This document shows, one piece after another, positions 33,927-46,500 of a stretch of 64,000 nt of DNA. A model generated the notes under the pieces. That model was not told the DNA's origin. It was given only the letters and a program-made list of their open reading frames with translations, and did no database searches. The stretch comes from Rhipicephalus microplus (lineage: Eukaryota; Arthropoda; Arachnida; Ixodida; Ixodidae): contig NW_027464589.1 of NCBI RefSeq assembly GCF_043290135.1, forward strand, positions 5,275,001-5,339,000, given 5' to 3'. Numbering within the stretch: position 1 is the stretch's first letter; each line of letters starts with the position of its first letter. A program made the position numbers and the translations under genes.

Positions 33927-36900
33927 CTAAAGTCTGTCTCTGAGGCCAGTTGTCCGCAAAAAGCGCAGCAAAGCTTTCAAAGCCTTCTGGGCTGAGGATG
34001 GGCTCGGCCAATGACCCAGAATCCTTTGTTCCGACAAAGGCCGATCGTCTAGCCTATCCAGAGCTGCAGTGAGTTTTTGTCTTTGCGCGTTGAAATGGGC
34101 GCACTCACACAGAAGGTGCGCGATGGTTTCTTCGCAACTGCAGTAAGTGCATGTAGGAGAGCTGGCCATCCCAATGAGATAAGAGTATGCGTTCGTGAAG
34201 GCCACTCCAAGCCACAGGTGGCATAGAAGGGTCTCCTCAGCTCGAGATATCCTTGGGGGAGACGAAGCTGCAGATCGGGATCCAAGTTATGCAGGCGCGC
34301 GTTTGTGAAGTCTGTTGAGTTCCACTGTACCAGTGTGAGGTCACGTGCAAGCGAACGAAGTCTTGTAGCTGCGTTGGTTCTTGAGAACGGGATGGCTGTG
34401 TATTGGGTACCATCGTGTGCAGATCTAGCGGCCTCATCTGCGCGGTCATTGCCATATATACCGCAATGACCTGGTATCCACTGATACACTATGCTGTGCT
34501 GTTTTTCAATTGCTTGGTGATGAAGAAGCCTTATTTCAGCTACTAACTGTTCAATAGGTCCATGGCAAAAGGGTGACACAAGACATTGAAGAGATGCCTT
34601 CGAGTCCGAGAAGATAGACCGAATTCCCGAAGGTTCTTTCACTATAAACTCCAGAGCTGCACGTATGGCCGCAAGTTCTGCAGCTGTCGACGACGTCAAA
34701 TGCGATGTCATGAATTTAATTGTGATGTGCCTCGCGGGAATAACCACCGCCCCTGCAGAGCTTACTGAAGACACCGAGCCATCCGTGTAAATGTGAAGGC
34801 AGCCGTTGTGCTTCTCTCGCAGGAATAGTATTGTGGCCTGTGTCAGGGCTAGATGCGACGTTTTCTTATTTTGGATGCCAGGAATTGTAAGAAGGGCTTT
34901 GAGTGGGTGTGGGCACCATAATGGTATCGGCGGCTGTGCTGCATGCTTGAAGTGCAACGGAAGCACTGCGCAATGCTGAGCTACAGTTGCGCTGAACGCT
35001 GAGTGGGGCCTGGAAGTTCGAAGTGAGGCGAGGTGGTGAGATGGAAGCCGAGCGAAATGTCTTATGTGCATTCTCAATGCGTCTACGCGGATGTATGCGT
35101 TGACTGGATAATCACGCGCAATGATGACTGTCGCTGCTGTAGACGCGCATCTCGGGAGACCAAGGCATAATCTCAGAGCTTGGGCTTGGATCGACTGGAG
35201 GACGCGCAAGTTTGTTCTTCGAATCCCACAAAGCACGGGTAAGCTGTATTGCATATAACCGAGGAACAGAACAGTGTAGAGTTGGAGCATTGCTCGTACT
35301 GATGCACCCATGTTTTTCCAGCAAGAAACCTCAGTACGTGGGTGATCATGGTGAGTTTAGCTTTCATGTGGGCGATGTGAGGGCTCCAGGAGAGGTCGCG
35401 ATCAACTATGACTCCGAGGAATCGGTGGGTCTTCACGTAGTTGATCGTGTGTCCGTTGATTTTAATAGCATATGGGCTCATAGCCTTATGCGTGAATGCT
35501 ATAAGCCAGCATTTCTCTGATGACAGCTCTAGTCCCCGTTCTTCCAGGTACTTTGTCGCTATTGTAGCCGCTCTCTGAAGCCGGGCACGCAAATGAAGGC
35601 GTGTTACGCCTGATGCCCAGATTCAGATGTCATCTGCATATATTGATAGATAGATTCTGGAAGTGCGTCAACCAGGCCGAGTAGCGCTAGATTGAAAAGT
35701 GTGGGGCTAAGAACACCGCCTTGAGGCACACCACGACGGTTGCAATGGTGCGTTGTTGTGCCATTCTCCGTCGGTACAAAGAAAGTTCTGCCTTTCAGAT
35801 AGCTGTGGATCCATTGGTAAACTCGACCACGTCCATGAACAACGCTGCAGATAAACGTTTCAGTCTTTTTTGATGCTGAACAGATGAGACCAGGTCTATA
35901 ACGTTATCAATTGGGGACCGCCCTCGCCGAAAGCCCGTCATACCATGAGGGTATACCTCGTGGTGCTCCAAGTACCACTCTAGGCGAGTCAAAATCATCC
36001 TCTCCATCCCTTTTCCGAAACAGCTGGTAAGCGCGATGGGGCGATAAGAGGTCCAGTGCAGAGGAGATTTACCTGGTTTAAGCACAGGGACGAGGCGGCT
36101 GGATTTCCATGAATGAGGGATAAATCCGCTGCTCCACGAGTCGTTGTACACGGATAGAAGGGCCCGTCGAGATGCTTCTCCGAGGCTGCAAAGAGCCATG
36201 TACGTGATCCCATCCGGACCAGGCGATGAAGATCGTTTGTATGCCGTCAAGGCCGCTTGTAGTTCCTCTAGAGAGAAAAAGGTGTCCATTCTTGAATCTC
36301 TGGAAACTGGAGCGTTTTCTAGCTGGCGCATGGTGCACGTGGACGCATGACCGGCAACTTTCATGCAGAAATCTTCTGCTACTTCATTTTCGGTGCGGCC
36401 TTGGTGGAGAGAAAGACTTTTGAAGGGGCGATGTTGATGTGGCGATGTTCGTAGGCCACGGACAATCCTCCCTGTCTGCGTCAAAGGCTTGTGTGGATCC
36501 AAAGATTCGCACAGATGTTTCCAGCGGAACGAGTGAAGTGAAATAATTCGCCGCTGAATTTTTTTCTGTAGACGCCTTGCCTCCCTCAAGTCGTGAATGG
36601 ACTTAGTGCGCCTATATCTTCATTCTGCGCGACGACGGATCGCTCTGAGCCTTTCCTATTCCGCTTGATGTTGACAATATTCTCAAGTATGTTGAATATG
36701 ATAGGTCGCTTCTTGAGTAGCACCTCTAATCATATTCTCGAGGGTGTCAAGAGGAGGCGCTTTATGTTCTTGACGCCTCTTTTCCGTCAGTGACCTGAAC
36801 TTCGTCCAGTCGATGCGAGTCGAAGTGTCGTAGTCTGGCGATTTTTCTAGGCTCTTGATCTTCAAATTATTTGGTATGTGGTCACTTCCATAAGTTTCAT

Positions 36901-37531
36901 AGCCTGCGAACCACTTGACCCTTCCATTTAGGCTTCGTGACACAAATGTCTAGTCAAGGCAGCTGCTGTATGTCGTTCCCCGTAGAAACGTTGGGCTTCC
37001 GTCGTTTACACAAAGCAGCTGCTGCTCCAGAGCAAAGGAGAATACTTGCCTTCCACGACTGTCTGTCTTCTGACTTCCCCATAGTGGGTGGTGAGCGTTG
37101 AGATCTCCGGTGATGATCCATGGTCCAGGTGGGGCTGTTAACAGTGCACGTAGTCTTTCAGGTTCAAAACGATTTGAAGGTGATATATATGCGCCTACAA
37201 GCGTGAAATCGAGGTCTCTACGTTTAACTGTCAAGCAGACATACTGGTTGTCACCGGGAGGTGCTACACGGTGCTCGATATAGGTAAGGTCGCATCTGAT
37301 ATATACAATGACTCTACTCTGTTTGTTGCAGGTAGCGGACTTGAAGGCTTCGTACCCGGATAGTCGTATTGCATTGTGTAGCATTGGCTTACAGATAAAA
37401 ATAATTGGAAACTGGTTTTTAAACACAAATTGTCGGATATCAGAAATGCGGGGCTTGATGCCTCGGGCATTCCACTGCAACATCGAAGCTCCTTTGACCT
37501 GTTTACGAAAGGCTTGCAGAGGCGCAGCCAT
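33927..37531 (-). pseudogene. E2 ORF2: EEP endonuclease, RT, RNase H, CCHC; nonsense codons and a deletion
   Basis: Starts MAAPLQAFRKQVKGASMLQW (EEP; ITGDLNAHHPLWGS with Leu for the usual Phe). TAG 36950-36952 interrupts it, and the same frame resumes at 36943 (YGSDHIPNNL) and again at 36589, so the first 1.7 kb is one frame with several stops. RT has LKPGKSPLHWTSYRPIALTS, but a deletion of about 75 bp near 35830 removes the FLDVKGAYDN block found in E1. RT continues at 35592-35173. The catalytic YADD region near 35640 is damaged. Frame 35311-34049 carries RNase H (IYTDGSVSSVSSAG, TAAELAAIRAALE, FSDSKASLQ, GNDRADEAAR), and 34205-33927 carries CTYCSCEETIAHLLCEC. Confidence 0.92.
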
Positions 37532-37678
37532 GGTGCCTTTCCAGACTTGATAGCACCGGCTTCAGCGCATCCACTAACTGAAGTGCACTCTTTGTAGCCG
37601 GACTGTCAATGCTAGCGAGGAGCATACGTATGGTATTCATAAGGGCCTTTACCATGGCTACGATTTATATGTCGCGAC
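37503..37678 (-). pseudogene. E2 ORF1 C-terminal tail
   Basis: The frame read from 37655 gives MVKALMNTIRMLLASIDSPA, then TKSALQLVDALKPVLSSLE, homologous to the ORF1 C-terminus of F1 (SAQSALGRLDALSPVLESLN) and of D (CALQILDTLEPVLAGLQ). In this copy the frame runs past the expected stop and overlaps the ORF2 start by about 29 nt. The rest of ORF1 is lost by 5' truncation at the satellite junction. Confidence 0.72.
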
Positions 37679-38029
37679 ACTTGGGGTGTTCATTAAATGA
37701 ACACATGGACAGACGGACAGACAGACAAGTATAAGGACGGTCTGATAGACGGACGCGTAAAGCAGATATGTGCCACAGGGTATTCGAGATTGCGGTACTT
37801 AGAGTGTTCACTACTTGGCCACACGGACGGACGGGTGGACGGTCGGACAGACAGAATAGCAGATGGACGGATGCGTAAAGCGGGAAAGTGCCACAGCGTA
37901 TACGAGATGCGAGATGGTGGTACTTGGTGTATTCACTAACGCACGGATGGACGCGTGGGCGGACGGACAGACAGACTAGCAGATGGATGAAGGGATAGAC
38001 GGACCGTAAAGCGTGTATGTGCCACTGTT
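37679..38029 (+). repeat. Satellite block S7
   Basis: About three monomers lie between E2 and A2. The terminal atgtgccactgtt (38017-38029) is repeated at 48877-48889 beyond A2. Confidence 0.93.
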
Positions 38030-38685
38030 GATGATGATATAGGGTGTTTTTTGGTGCAAGGGCCATTCGATGGCCAAAGAGCGCCAGTTCATGGGACAAA
38101 GAATGTGGACAATGATTGTGATTAGCGGCTGTATAAGGGCCATAAAATTGCATGCAATAAGGCGGGTAAAAACATACAAGTAATAAAATCATGACCATGC
38201 CGTGAAAGGTGTGTGTGATGTGAATAGGTGACAAAAGTTTGTGATAATGAAAAACGATGGTGGACATGTATGGCATTAGCACAAGTACCTCACTCGTTCA
38301 TACCCTTGCGTCCAAGGGCCGTGAGGCAAGTGCTTTCCTGTGTAGCCACCGCAGCAAAAATCTCTCTAGAGAGGTCGTGCTACGGTATGCCTGGGTATAT
38401 GATATGAAAATTATGAATTTCCTTTAAAAACGCTAATAATGATTTGTGACTAAAAAAGCGGTTCCCTACCGACGAACATTGCAGGGTGTAAAGGTATATG
38501 TTGTCGGTAGGATAGTGGAAAGTGTTGTCTTCTTAGAGAGTCTAAATGTTTACATTGAATTAAAACGTGAAGAACTGTTAATGCCTCACCACATTTATCA
38601 CACAATGGTGGATCACCACCGGACAAAAGATGTGTGTGTGTCGTGTATGTGTGTCCTATCCCGAGTCTTGTTAGTGTTACCTCTG
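38030..38685 (-). other. A2 3' UTR
   Basis: About 650 nt of non-coding sequence follow the end of ORF2 and finish on the minus strand with a short ATC-type repeat at the target duplication. A microsatellite-like tgtgtgtg stretch sits near 38633-38655. No domain is readable in this interval. Confidence 0.75.
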
Positions 38686-41600
38686 TTAGACGTGATTTTG
38701 ATACTGGTGGCTAATGGTCAAGGTGTGGCTTGATAACGTGTAGTTTGTTTGTGTGTGTGTATCCCACTTGCTCTGCCAGGAGTCCCTGAGTTTTCGTTTG
38801 AGAGACGGCTTAAGATCAAGGGCCAGGATTGATATGGGTGTAATGGCGGTGCTTTCGTGGGCGGATGCAGCAAGCTGATCCGCCATCATGTTGCCTTGAA
38901 TCTCACGGTGCCCTGGCACCCAGCACACAACAACATGTCGGTTGAGTGTGTAGAGTGTGCATAAAATGGAGTAAAGTGAAACGAGGACAGGGTTTTTTGT
39001 TTTTTAAGACTGTGCAGAGCCGTTACCACACTGAGGGAGTCTGTATAAAATACTGCTTTTTGTATTTGTAATTGTTTGATGTGTTTAGCTGCCACCAGTA
39101 TCGCGTAAGCTTCCACTGTGAATATACTTGTGCGTGAATGTAGAGGGCCAGCATCCGAAAAGGAAGGGCCAACAGCAGCGTAGGACACAGAGGAGTTAGT
39201 CTTGGAGGCATCTGTAAAGAACTCAGGACGTGTGTATTTGTGTTGAAATTCCAGGAAGTATGTTCGAATATGGGCAATAGGTGCATGTTTTGTTACTTCT
39301 AGGAAAGACACATCGCAGTCTATAGTCTGCCATTGCCACGGTGGCGGGTATGCTACAGGAGCCATTAAACTGTGTTCAAGTGACACTCCAGTTTCTTCAG
39401 CTAGACCCTTCAGGCGAACTGAGAAGGGCTGCCTCATCGAAGGCCTGTTTTGAAACAGAATGTAGCTCGACAGATCATTAATAGTAGAGTATGAGGGGTG
39501 CTTCTTGTCTGCTTTCACCTTAAGGAAATAAACAAAGGACATGTAAGTTCTCTGCAGATGAAGCGACCACTCATTTGACTCAACATAAAGGCTTTCTACG
39601 GGGCTGGTGCGAAAAGCACCCGTAGAAAGGCGGATGCCCAAATGGTGTACGGGGTCCAGCATCTTCAAGGCACTTTGAGTAGCAGACTGATAGACAACGG
39701 CCCCATAATCTAAGCGGGTGCGAATGAGACTTCTATAGAGGTTCATGTGGCATTGCCTATCACTACACCACATAGTACGTGACAACACTTTTATAACATT
39801 CATGGCTTTTAAACATTTTGTTTTTAAATACTTGATGTACGGTACGAAGGTCAACTTGTTGTCCAAGATTAAGCCTAAGAATTTATGCTCGGCTTTGACG
39901 GACAGACGTTGCCCGTTCAGTCGAATGTCAGGATCCGAGTGCATGCCTCTCTTTCGAGAGAACAAGACACACGTGCTTTTTTGTGGGTTAAGTCGAAATC
40001 CGTTTTCATCTGCCCATTTGGAGACCTTATTTAAACCCAGCTGAACCTGACGCTCACACATGGCCAAGTTGCATGACTTGAAGCCAAGCTGAACGTCGTC
40101 GACATATGTACAATAGAACATATTGCGGGGAATGGACAAGTGCAAAGAATTCATTTTGATAATAAAAAGTGTGCAACTAAGCACGCCACCTTGTGGCACG
40201 CCTGTTTCCTGGACAAATGTTTGGGAGAGCACACTGCCCAGACGGACACGGAATGTCCGGTTTGACAGGTAACTTTCGATTATATGAAACATTCTTCCTC
40301 GCACACCAAGGTGGGAGAGGTCTCTTAGAATTCCGAAACGCCATGTTGTATCATACGCCTTTTCGATATCGAGGAACACAGAGAGAAAATATTGTTTATG
40401 GACGAAGGCGTCTCTGATCTGTGCCTCGATACGAACAAGGTGGTCTGTGGTGGATCTACTTTCTCGGAACCCGCACTGAAATGGGTCGAGCAAATTGTTT
40501 GTTTCAAGGATATGTACAAGTCAGCAGTTTATCATTTTTTCGAATACTTTGCACAAGCAGCTTGTAAGTGCAATAGGCCTATAACTTGAAGCTAAAGAAG
40601 GGTCCTTGCCCTCTTTCAAAATGGGAATAATAATAGCCTCTTTCCAGGAGGTAGGGATAGTGCCAGAAAACCAGATAGCATTGTACAAACAAAGTAGGGT
40701 TTTTCGTGTTTCGGCTGGTAGGTTTTTTTAACATTTCATACACCACACGGTCAGAACCTGGGGCAGAAGTACTGCAGGAGTTTAGGGATGTTCGGAGCTC
40801 CGCTAGACTGAAAGCTTGGTTATATGCCTCGTATCTAGTGGATTTGTGTTCGAGTTTCTGCTTTTCTATTCTTGTTCTGTATTTTTGGAAAGTGTCAGTA
40901 TAGTGGGACGAGCTGGATACCCGTTCGAAATGTGCCCCGAGGAAGTTTGCCTGATCTTCCAAGGTATCACCTTGAGTGTTTACGAGTGGAAGTGTGTGTA
41001 CTTGTTTCCCTGCTATCCTACCGACCATGTTCCAGACTTTAGCCTCCTGTGTGTATGAATTGACCCCTGATAAAAACTTCTGCCAGCTTTCTCTTCTGGC
41101 CCGCCGACGCGTTCTCCTGCCACGAGATTTTATTTTCTTAAAGCTCTCAAGGTTTTCCGCTGTCGGCGAGTTGCGCAGCAACCTCCATGCCCTGTTCTGT
41201 TTCTTTCGCGCATTCTGACACTCAGTGTTCCACCACGGGACGTGTCGTTTGCTGGGCAGTCCAGATGTTTGTGGAATGCACTTGGCTGCTGCGTAAGTAA
41301 GAAAAGCCGTGAAGTACTGCACAGCTTCATCTATGCCTAATCCGCATATGTCGGTCCAACTTAGGTGTGTAATCTTTTGTAATTGTTCCCAGTCGGCTTT
41401 GTTCACCAGCCATTTGGGAAAATGTGGAGGATATTCATATGTTATTGGTGTACTCAAAACTAAAGGAAAATGGTCACTTCCGTATGGATTATTTATGACT
41501 TTCCACTGAAGTAATGGTACAAGTGAAGGAGATGCGATACTGAGATCTATGGAGGAGTAAGTATTGTTTGCAAGGTTATAATATGTTGCCTCTTTTCTAT

Positions 41601-42099
41601 TCAACAGACAAGCACCTGATGAAAAGAGGAACTGTTCAATGAGACGACCTTGTGCATCACGTCGACAGTCACCCCATAAACCGCTGTGCGCATTCAGGTC
41701 CCCTAGAACCAAATAAGGTTCTGGTAACTCATCTATTAAAGACTGGAAATCATGTTTTTCCAGGTGGTGTTGCGGCGGTATGTATAGAGAGCAGATGGTG
41801 ACGAGCTTATTCAATAGAACTGATCGAACAGTCACTGCCTCTAGGGGTGTTAGTAGTGGTAGATGACTGCATGCTACTCCTCGATTAACTATAATGGCTA
41901 CATCACCAGATGACGCCACAGCATCATCTCTGTCCTTTCGGAAGACAACATATTGACGCAAAAAACTTGTATTCTTGGATTTTAAGTGTGTTTCCTGTAC
42001 ACACAGCACTTTTGGAGAATGTTTGTGTAGAAGTTCTTGGACATCGTCGAGGTTTCTAAGTAGTCCTCTGACGTTCCATTGTATAATTTGTGTCTCCAT
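38686..42099 (-). pseudogene. A2 ORF2: EEP endonuclease, RT, RNase H; two frameshifts and one nonsense codon
   Basis: ATG at 42099 (METQIIQWNVRGLLRNLDDV). EEP motifs QETH, VLGDLNAHSGLWGD and YGSDHFPLVL are present. An extra A in an A7 run at about 40728-40734 shifts the frame inside YEMLKK. The following sequence in the right frame reads LPAETRKTLLCLYN ... SYRPIALTSCLCK to TGA 40521-40523 (A1 has CGA, arginine). RT resumes (FLDIEKAYDTTWRFG, GVPQGGVLSCTLF, YVDDVQLGF). RNase H has FFTDASKTNSSVSYAAVG, FTVEAYAILVA, FYTDSLSVVTA and, after a shift near 38925, CWVPGHREIQGNMMADQLA. It supplies the RNase H part missing from A1. Confidence 0.93.
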
Positions 42100-42179
42100 T
42101 ATAGGAGTAAAGAAGTGCTGTGTGTACGAAATGAGTGTGGCTGGTGTCTAAAGAGAGAAGTGACTTATCTTACAAAGCC

Positions 42180-43340
42180 TTAAGAAGGCCCTGTAATTAC
42201 CGTTTTGTCTTCTTTAGAGCGGTCGAGGGAACCCCGCCGCTCCTTTGGCGCAGTCCGCGCCGGTGCAGTTGATGTGTCCATCGCCTCAGGAGAGGCGACA
42301 GATGTTTTCGTTGTAGGCTTCATCGTGACAGACGGAGCCTTAAACCCCACCGGGCTGGAGGTCGAGGGGACCTCTTTAGTTTGTGTGGTGCCCTGGCTGC
42401 TGCCAAGATTCACAGGAGCCTTCGGTGGGGCTGTATTCAAGGAGGTTGGGGCAGCCGAGGCTGATCTCTTCATGGGGGCTTGTGGCGTTTGCCTCGGCAC
42501 GCTGGGCGTGGTCCAAGGCATTGCCGAAAACCGAAGTGGTGCTGACCCCCCTCGCACCACTTCGGCATACGATGTGTTCCCAGCAAAATGCGGGGAAACG
42601 CGCTGCCGCGCTTCACGGAAGCTTATGTCCAATTTAAACTTTGTACTAATAATTTCTTTTTCCATTTTCCAGGCCACGCATGACCTGGAATATGCAGGAT
42701 GGTCACCTTCACAGTTTGCGCAGTGCACTTGTAGCTGACAGTCATCGTCAGCGGTATGACCTTTGGTGCCGCATTTCGCGCAGGTAATCTGTCCTCGGCA
42801 GCTCTGGGAGCTGTGCCCGAACATCTGACACTTAAAGCAGCGCCTCGGGTTGGGTATGTATGGTCTAACTGGCAGTTTAAGATATCCTGTTGCTACTTCA
42901 GTTGGGAGGGTGCTAGATGCGAAAGTTAGTATGATGTGCTTCGTTGGGATTTCCTTATTTTCTCTTCTTATTTTGATACGCTGCACCTGAATGACGTTTT
43001 CCTCGTTCCAGCTTGTTAGAAGTTCATCATCAGAGAGGTCCATCAGGTCTCCATATTATACAACACCCTTCACTGTGTTCAAGGTTCGATGCGGTGTGAT
43101 TGTGATAGGCTGATCCCCAAATGCTGTGAGTTTATGTAGTCTCTGGTACTGTGCGTTGTCTTTTAATTCAAGTAACAGGTCACCACTGGCAGTCTTTGTG
43201 GCCTTGTAGCCTGCGCCCAGCGTTTCTATGAGACATTTGGACACAAGGAAAGGTGAAATACTTCTAGCTTTCTTTTCTGTACTTTCACAGTGAATTATGT
43301 GGTATTTGGGGAAGTTATCTTTTTTGTTTGCAACAAACTC
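42180..43340 (-). pseudogene. A2 ORF1 main part: gag-like CCHC protein, N-terminus split off by insertion
   Basis: The frame enters from the L2-like insertion at 43340 (EFVANKKDNFPKYHIIHCES) and runs to the stop at 42180, broken once at 43056-43058 (TAA after NTVKGVV) where A1 has an acidic stretch (SDEYLM). Knuckles: CFKCQMFGHSSQSC, CAKCGTKGHTADDDC (one residue longer than in A1) and CANCEGDHPAYSRSC. A Pro/Ser/Thr-rich tail follows, ending ERRGSLDRSKEDKTVITG. The first 22-23 codons lie 4.9 kb away at 48286-48353. Confidence 0.9.
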
Positions 43341-43556
43341 ATGGATGGATGGATGGATGCTATGAGCGTCCCCTTTATAACGGGGTGGTGACAAGTATGC
43401 CACCAGGCTCGACAAAAAAAAACCCTTTTTTTTTCTTTTTATGTTGGCCTAATGCCTCTACTTCGATAAATTCTATCTTAATGGAAAAAAGGTAAATTTT
43501 CAGCTTAAGTTCTCTGCCATTTACGGCACACTGTCCATATTTTATTTTTCCAATAT
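43341..43556 (-). other. 3' UTR and (CATC)n tail of the L2-like element
   Basis: After the ORF2 stop comes AT-rich sequence with two homopolymer runs (plus strand aaaaaaaaa and ttttttttt near 43416-43440). A GC-rich hairpin-like stretch follows (plus strand gcgtcccctttataacggg), and then four CATC-type units at the terminus. Tails of this kind are template-recognition ends in CR1/L2 elements (family knowledge). Confidence 0.85.
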
Positions 43557-46500
43557 TTATTTTTGTCCTTTCTCTCTAATTTTCTGCCACCAATACTCTA
43601 ACCGTCTCTTACTTATTTCAATCGCGGGTGTGTTCAGCTTTCCATTGTTGTCCCTAAAACCCAAGGCTTCCTGTAGGCTCGTGCCCAAACGTACACCTGG
43701 GTGGATATCTCCACATTCAATCAGAACATGCTCCGCCGTTTCCTTATCTTTCCCGCAGCATGTGCATTGTTCTTCTTCTTTACTGAATCTTGCTTTATAA
43801 CTACGCGTTCTAAGGCAACCCGATCTCGCTTCAAACAGTAAAGCGCTTCCCCTTGAATTATCGTAAAATGCCTCCCTCCTTATTTCATTTTTGCCCTTTC
43901 GGTAGTTACTCAAAGCCGGTTTTTTCTCCATAGCTGCCATCCAGTAAATCCTCTCCGCCTCCCTGACTTTTCCCTTAACGCTCTTTGTTGACATACGGCT
44001 TACAATACCAGCCGTATACTTACTAGTGAGTCTTCTAGTTCTTTTTCTCCACTGTGTGTCCACGCTCTTCCTATACAAATAACGGAACACCTTCTCTGCC
44101 CATCTACTCTCCTTCATATTTCTTAGCCTTTCTTCGAACCTTATTTTGCTCTGCGCTTCCCTCGCCTCAAAACCTGCCCACCCCATATCGCCCTTTACAG
44201 CCTCGTTTGTCGTCTTCCCGTGAGCACCCAACGCGAGGCGTCCCACAGTCCTTTGATTTACATCCATTCCCGCTTGCACCTCTGCCCTCATGCACACCAC
44301 TGAGTTCCCAAAAGTAAGCCCTGGAACCATTACACCCTTCCACAGACCTCGAAGCACCTCATACCTATTGTATCCCCACAACGCTCTGTGCTTCATTATT
44401 GCCGCATTCCTCTTTCCTTTTGCTGCCGAGGCTTTTTCCTGTACCTCCATGTATCTATCACTCTCATTTACCCATACTCCAAGGTACTTGTATTCACTTA
44501 CCCTCGGTATTTCTTGGCCTTGTATGGACACCGTCTGATCACAGGGATCATTGAATACCATCAATCCACACTTCGTTACACTGAATCCTAGTCCAAGAGC
44601 TTCACCTTCCCTTCCGCATATATTCGCCAGCTGCTGTATATCATCTCGACTGTCCGCAAATAAGACGATATCGTCCGCATAAAATAAACCTGGAAGCTTC
44701 TGCTCAATTATCATGCCGCCCTGTTTGTGTGACAGATTAAAACCAATGTTGCTACCTTCTAGCGCTTTTTCCATACTCACCATGTACAGCATGAATAACA
44801 GCGGGGACAAAGGACATCCCTGTCTCAGACCCCTGCTAACCTCAACGTTCTCTTTGCTACGCATTCCTTCCCACTCTATGCAAACTGTATTTTCTCGGTA
44901 TATCTCCCTCAAAAGCTGTATACAGTCGTCGCCCATGCCCATTCCTTTCAATATATCCCACAAAATTTCCTGATTAACGTTGTCGTATGCCCCCGTGATG
45001 TCTAGAAAAGCCACGTACAAGGGCCTATTCTCTATTTTGGATATTTCTATACACTGAGTGTGAACAAACAGGTTATCGTCTAACCGCCTGTCGACTCGAA
45101 ATCCGTTCTGAAGTTCTCCCAAAATATCGTTATGTTCGGCCCATGTTTCTATTTTCATTTTTACTGCTTGCATCGCCATCCTGTATAGTACCGATGTAAT
45201 TGTTAGTGGTCTATACGAGCGAATCTTGTCCTTTTCTCCCTTGCCTTTATAGATTAAGTTCATTCTACTTTGTCGCCAACTGTCCGGTATTTGTCCGTCC
45301 TTTAAGCTTTTTTCTACTGCTTTTAACAATGCTTCTTTAGTGTTATGTCCTAGTTCGTTAATGAGGCTAACGGGAATCCCATCTAAACCCGCGGCAGTGC
45401 GCTTTGGAATTTTTCCTTCGGCCTTTTTCCAGTTGAAATTATCAAGTACTAGCTCTTCCTCTGTTGCTTTCTCCGCCACACTTTTACTCACCGGGGAGAT
45501 CCCCTGGACGCTCTTTTGAAACGAATCGGCTGTTACCTTTTGGATGTAACCTAGCGCTTCGTACCCTTCCAATTGATTTCCTCCTTCATCTAGAATATGT
45601 TGTTGCGTTGTGACAGACTTCCTACCTAGCGCCTTTATGTGGCTCCAAAAAATCCTAGGCGCGGCCTCCTTTTTTTCGTGTATCTCTGTCATCCAGCGTT
45701 CACTTTCACCTTTAATTTTTGCCTCTACCAATTTCTGTACAAGGGATTTTTTCTCTAAATATATTTCCCATATTTTTTTGACTTCGTCCTGCGGCCGCTT
45801 CTCCTTTTTTGCCTTTCTATGCTCCCGTGAGGCTTCGCGTCGCTTCTCGATCGCCTCCCGGATTTCCTTGTTCCACCAACTTTTTGGCTTCCTTTTTCCT
45901 TTCCAGCAAACAGTTTTTTTCTCTTTCCCTATCTCCTTCATCATTAGATGTAACAGCTCACTATACTCCCAGTCCTTGCCTGGTATTTCGCCTACTTCTT
46001 CCTCGACTCTTGCGGCTATATTTATTATTTGTTTGTCATTTAAATACGAGCTGCCAGACTTTGATTCCATGCTCATATTTTCAGTTTCGTATCCCATTTG
46101 TAATGTTATTCGTTTATGATCACTACCCAAGCTGTTAATGCCTTCCTCGTCTATCCTCATTTCTGTCAGTTTGTGGTAAATTCCTTCAGTCATGAGACAA
46201 TAATCAATACTTGATTGCTTGTTTCCGACTTCCCATGTGATCTGGCCGTCACATTTAGGCCCCGTGTTAACTATCTCCAGACTATGTTGCTCGCAAAGAT
46301 CTACTAATAACTTCCCATTGGTGTCTGAATATCCGTCAAGGTCATGTATGTGGGCATTCATGTCCCCTAGAGGGATGATTTCGGCCCCATTACCAAATTC
46401 CTTAATATCCGCACTCATGCAATCCACTATCTCCTGATTCTTTTCTCTGCAGTTATTCCCCGTCCACAAGTAGGCTACCCCTAGCCACGTTTCCTTTCCA

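Larger units (their letters stand above)
32967..37678 (-). mobile_element. Element E2: RNase-H-bearing non-LTR retrotransposon, 5'-truncated in ORF1
   Basis: Minus-strand order: ORF1 C-terminal tail (about 37678-37503), ORF2 (37531 to 33927), and a 3' UTR split by a CR1-like fragment (33089-33850). The 8-bp acttgggg flanks both ends (32959-32966 and 37679-37686). Relative to E1 it has lost about 75 bp inside the RT domain near 35830. Both E copies share 3' UTR sequence (gccagttcttagaccggctg). Confidence 0.91.
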